From the NCBI RefSeq assembly GCF_900105625.1, contig NZ_FNSD01000001.1:2666001-2730000 (forward strand): a DNA stretch of 64,000 nt. Direction: 5' to 3'. How positions within the stretch are numbered: position 1 is the stretch's first letter; every line of letters starts with the position of its first letter. The stretch comes from Terriglobus roseus (GTDB lineage Bacteria; Acidobacteriota; Terriglobia; Terriglobales; Acidobacteriaceae). Position numbers and translations under genes: made by a program. Positions 61,189 through 64,000 of this stretch are shown one piece after another. The notes under the pieces are model-generated. The model was given only the letters and a program-made list of their open reading frames with translations. It made no database searches and had not been told where the DNA came from.

Positions 61189-62979
61189 TTATCGCTTGCC
61201 CTGGATGGTCTTGGCCTGCGGTGCGCCCACCTTGCGACGAGCGCGCTTGGCGGCAAGTTCCCGCATCTCACGGCCTTCCTTCGTTTGGTTCATGCCAAAC
61301 TGCGCTGCCACCATCATCAGGTTGCCAACGCACCAGTACAGAGCCAGACCGGAGGAGTAGTTCCAGGTGATGAAGCCGGAGAAGACCGGCATCATGAAGG
61401 CCATCATCTTCTGCTGCTGCGGATCCATACCCGGTGCCGGCATATAGAACTGCGTCAGGAACTGCGACAGCACCATGATGACGGGCAGCACGTGATATGG
61501 GTCGGCGGCCGTCAGATCATGCAGCCAGAACCAATGCGCCTCGCGCAGTTCGACCACCTTGGGCAGCATGCCCAGCATGGCAAACAGCAGCGGGAAGGTC
61601 AGCAGCGTGGGAACGCATCCGCCCAGCATGTTGACGCCATTGTCCTTCTGCAGCGCCTGGATCTCGACGTTCATGTCGGCGCGCTTCGGGTCGGTCAGCT
61701 TGTACTTTGCATACTTCGCCTTGATGGCGTCCATCTGCGGCTGGATGCGCTGCATCTTCAGGCCGCTCTTCAGGCTCTGATAGCGGAAGGGCAGCAGCAC
61801 CAGGTTGACCACAACGGTCAACGTAACGATGGCCCAGCCCCAGTTGCTGGCGAAGTGGTCGTGAATCCAGTTCAGGAACCAGAAGAGGAACTTCGCGATG
61901 GGGCCCCAGAAGCCAAAGTCCACGACCGGTTCCAGCGTGGCAGACGAACCGCTGACGGCAATGCCCTTCAGCACTTCGACCGACTTGGGACCGGCATAGA
62001 TGCGCGTCGAGGTGGCGCCATTGGTATCGCCTACGGCAATACCGACAACCGGCACGTCAACCGGCTTGCCACTGCTCTTGCCGTCTTTCTGAAGCTTGGC
62101 GACGTCGATGGTGTTGTGCAGCGTTACCGCGGTGGCGGAGCCTGCCATGTCCGGCAGGAACATCGCGGCGAAGTAGCCATCGGAGGTGCCGGCATAGTCC
62201 AGCGGACTGTTGAGGGTCTCGCCGCCGCTGACCTTCTTGAAGTCGGTGTGCTCGGCCTTGCCATCACGCATGGTCTCAATGCGCGATCCGTTGTAGTCCA
62301 GCACCTGGTCCTGATCGCCAAAGCCAGCGGGCCACGCCAGCAGCGCGCGTACGGGCGCGCCGTTGATCTTGACGCTGGTCTGGGCCTTCAACACATAGGT
62401 GCTGTCAAAGGTGAAGGTCTTGGTCGCTTCCACATTGCCCTGTACGAAATGGAAAGTCAGCGTCTGCGGCGCGGTGAGCGAGCCCGTCGCGCTGGGCACG
62501 AACATCGCGGCGCGAAGGCCGTTGGTCACGTTGCTGTCATAGGTGTAGAGCGACAGCGGGAAGCCGTACTGTTTGCTGGCCGCAGCGTTCACCAGGTCCA
62601 GCGGCGCGCCGTAGCGGTCGTGGAACTTCTTCAGAATCCAGCTGCGCACCTCGGCGCCGCGATTGCTGAAGGTGATCTTGTAGAGCTCGTTCTCGACGGT
62701 CGTCGTCGACTCTGCGGTAGCCGCAACGGCTGGCACGGGAGTAGCACTGGCAGCAGGCTGCTGAACGGCGTTCGCGTTGAACTGTGCGGTCTGGCCCGTT
62801 GGTGCGCTCTGCGGAGCCGAGCTCTGCGTCTGCGTCGTGGGCGGCTGCAGCGGCTGTTTCTGCTTGCTGCGGTAAAACTGCAGCCCGGCAAACACGCCAA
62901 GCATCACGACCATCATGACAAGGAAGGAGGTATTGCTGGTACCGCCTCCTCCTTGATTGGGGTTCTTAATCTCTGCCAC
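61189..62979 (-). CDS. yidC: membrane protein insertase YidC
   Basis: 596 residues of the Gram-negative type. The first membrane helix is at about residues 17-32 (SFLVMMVVMLGVFAGLQFY), then a Gln/Pro/Ala-rich linker and the large periplasmic P1 beta domain (about 90-370, with SNRGAEVRSWILKKFHDRYG). The insertase core follows: HDHFASNWGWAIVTLTVVVN, LLPFRYQSLKSGLKMQRIQP with the conserved groove Arg, and the last helices around FSGFITWNYSSGLALYWCVG. The basic C-terminal tail ends KTIQGKR. It inserts and folds inner-membrane proteins with or without Sec. The rnpA and rpmH genes that normally precede it are not in the window. Confidence 0.96.
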   Translation of the reverse strand: MAEIKNPNQGGGGTSNTSFLVMMVVMLGVFAGLQFYRSKQKQPLQPPTTQTQSSAPQSAPTGQTAQFNANAVQQPAASATPVPAVAATAESTTTVENELYKITFSNRGAEVRSWILKKFHDRYGAPLDLVNAAASKQYGFPLSLYTYDSNVTNGLRAAMFVPSATGSLTAPQTLTFHFVQGNVEATKTFTFDSTYVLKAQTSVKINGAPVRALLAWPAGFGDQDQVLDYNGSRIETMRDGKAEHTDFKKVSGGETLNSPLDYAGTSDGYFAAMFLPDMAGSATAVTLHNTIDVAKLQKDGKSSGKPVDVPVVGIAVGDTNGATSTRIYAGPKSVEVLKGIAVSGSSATLEPVVDFGFWGPIAKFLFWFLNWIHDHFASNWGWAIVTLTVVVNLVLLPFRYQSLKSGLKMQRIQPQMDAIKAKYAKYKLTDPKRADMNVEIQALQKDNGVNMLGGCVPTLLTFPLLFAMLGMLPKVVELREAHWFWLHDLTAADPYHVLPVIMVLSQFLTQFYMPAPGMDPQQQKMMAFMMPVFSGFITWNYSSGLALYWCVGNLMMVAAQFGMNQTKEGREMRELAAKRARRKVGAPQAKTIQGKR

Positions 62980-63085
62980 GGTTTCCTTGTCTACAGGCGC
63001 AGCCCTGCCACGCCGGATTTATCCATCTCCCATGATAAATGGCACGGGAAACGGGCTCGTGAAAGTAAATGGGCTGAGCCGTGCT

Positions 63086-63607
63086 TTAGTGTGATGCAGT
63101 CTGCGGCGGGTAGATGAGGTCGGAGGGGCGGTAGCCGCTTGCTTCCAGCTGCCGATGGATCGTTCGCAGCGTGTCGGCGGGGAGTGCAGGGGTGCGCGAG
63201 AGGATCCAACCGTATTTCCGGCTGGGCTCGCCGACGATTGCCCAGCGATACTGCGGGTCGAGGCCAATGACCCAGTAGTCGCCATAGAACGGCCAGAAGA
63301 ACGTGACCTTGAGCTTCGCGCCGGTGGTCCTGTCTACTACCTTCGCTTTGCCTTTGGCGATCTTAATCGAGCCATCTGCCTGAGTGCAGGCGTTCCGGAC
63401 GGAGATCTCCGTGCCACTCATTGCGTACTCGGCCGTCACATCGCGGACGCACTTCTTCTCGAATCGATTGGGAATGCGCGCGATCTCGTACCAGCGGCCC
63501 AGGTAGCGCTGCAGGTCGACGCGATCCACTGTCCTCAGCGGCGTCTGGGCACGCCCTGAAGTACTTAGCGCGATGGCGAGCGCAGCAAACGATCGCAACA
63601 GCTTCAT
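63086..63607 (-). CDS. bacterial lipocalin (Blc-like)
   Basis: 173 residues. A signal peptide ([19 protein letters not shown]) lacks a lipobox Cys, so the protein is probably soluble in the periplasm rather than lipidated. The lipocalin signature [19 protein letters not shown] is present, followed by [18 protein letters not shown] and the C-terminal [13 protein letters not shown] helix. Blc-type lipocalins bind fatty acids or lysophospholipids and help envelope maintenance. It is the first gene upstream of yidC in the same direction, 106 bp apart. Confidence 0.9.
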   Translation of the reverse strand: MKLLRSFAALAIALSTSGRAQTPLRTVDRVDLQRYLGRWYEIARIPNRFEKKCVRDVTAEYAMSGTEISVRNACTQADGSIKIAKGKAKVVDRTTGAKLKVTFFWPFYGDYWVIGLDPQYRWAIVGEPSRKYGWILSRTPALPADTLRTIHRQLEASGYRPSDLIYPPQTASH

Positions 63608-63703
63608 GGATTCCCTCCGGTACGGGGCGGTTACGGCCCTTTGTCTTCAGAACATCATCTATCGCACGGCCCGGATTGGGAACTGTTCGTGCTATCAAGT
63701 GTC

Positions 63704-64000
63704 ATGGGAAACCTCGTAGTCGTTGGCAGCCTGAATATGGATATGGTCAGCACCGTGGACCGGATGCCCGCGCCCGGCGAGACGGTCACTGGCAGCGGCT
63801 TCTCCACCGTGCCCGGCGGCAAGGGTGCGAACCAGGCGGTCGCGGCCGCCCGGCTCGGCGCGAGTGTCTCGATGCTGGGGTGCGTCGGCTCCGACAGCTT
63901 TGGTGCCACGCTGCAGCAGGGCCTGCATGCCGAGGGCATCGATAACTCCGCGGTACAGGAGTGTCCGGGCTCGAGCGGAGTTGCAGCGATCACCGTAGCC
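63704..64000 (+). CDS. rbsK: ribokinase / PfkB-family sugar kinase (C-terminus outside window)
   Basis: 99 codons are present and the frame is open to the edge. The start [20 protein letters not shown], then [19 protein letters not shown] and [11 protein letters not shown], is the PfkB signature 1 with the GGKGANQ motif of ribokinase. [19 protein letters not shown] follows. Ribokinase phosphorylates D-ribose to ribose-5-phosphate. Other PfkB kinases with this N-terminus exist, so the substrate is not certain. It is divergent from the lipocalin gene. Confidence 0.85.
   Translation, partial: MGNLVVVGSLNMDMVSTVDRMPAPGETVTGSGFSTVPGGKGANQAVAAARLGASVSMLGCVGSDSFGATLQQGLHAEGIDNSAVQECPGSSGVAAITVA

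Noticed and set aside
61285-63117. 610-codon plus-strand open frame opposite yidC
   Set aside because: It has no recognisable domain, no membrane or signal pattern, and lies over a clearly coding yidC in the other direction.

Overview
The window looks like a chromosomal segment of a GC-rich, Gram-negative Acidobacteriota species, most likely of the Terriglobus/Granulicella/Edaphobacter group. Supporting this are three DUF3738 (TIGR03435) domains, a VWFA-related acidobacterial protein (TIGR03436 type), an Oar-like TonB-dependent receptor with a carboxypeptidase-regulatory N-terminus, a giant NHL plus Ig-repeat surface protein, and short dispersed repeats of a kind common in that group. I see no tRNA or rRNA gene, CRISPR array, prophage, integrase or IS transposase.

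Both ends carry the conserved origin-proximal cluster. At the left, on the minus strand, lie rsmG, three parS-like 16-mers and the start of parA. At the right, also on the minus strand, lie yidC, jag and mnmE. These genes usually form one short block (yidC-jag-mnmE-rsmG-parA-parB). Here about 57 kb and some 45 genes separate mnmE from rsmG while strand and order are kept.

From left to right the intervening part holds the following. A C26 amidohydrolase, plsC and folC (1.2-4.2 kb). An exopolysaccharide locus with four glycosyltransferases, a Wzz-like chain-length protein and a Wzi-like outer-membrane protein (4.3-12.1 kb). Housekeeping and stress genes: a 5'-3' exonuclease, msrA, a YeiH transporter, two DUF2062 copies of which one is frameshifted, thrS, a cupin protein, a tandem pair of CxxC mini-proteins, azoR and a YVTN propeller protein (12-24 kb). 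A complete reductive pyrimidine degradation operon (24.5-32.8 kb): M20 ureidopropionase-type hydrolase, preT, preA, dihydropyrimidinase, NCS1 transporter and class-III aminotransferase. A beta-barrel protein and a 1828-residue NHL/Ig protein (32.8-38.9 kb). pckG (39.2-41.0 kb).

The most unusual part is 41.5-51.7 kb. A secreted DUF3738 protein is followed by a BlaI/MecI-type repressor, an M56 (BlaR1-type) membrane metallopeptidase whose usual penicillin-binding sensor is replaced by a DUF3738 domain behind a proline linker, a third DUF3738 protein, an Oar-like receptor and a VWFA protein. The last three are packed end to end. This reads as a signal-transduction module with an unknown ligand. 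Just downstream, a GIY-YIG nuclease gene sits between near-perfect 43-bp inverted copies of a dispersed repeat, a possible small mobile unit. After that come a short UvrA paralogue without the UvrB-binding region, a 52-residue zinc ribbon, a multicopper oxidase, a phosphoesterase lipoprotein, the mnmE/jag/yidC block, a lipocalin, and the start of a ribokinase gene that leaves the window.
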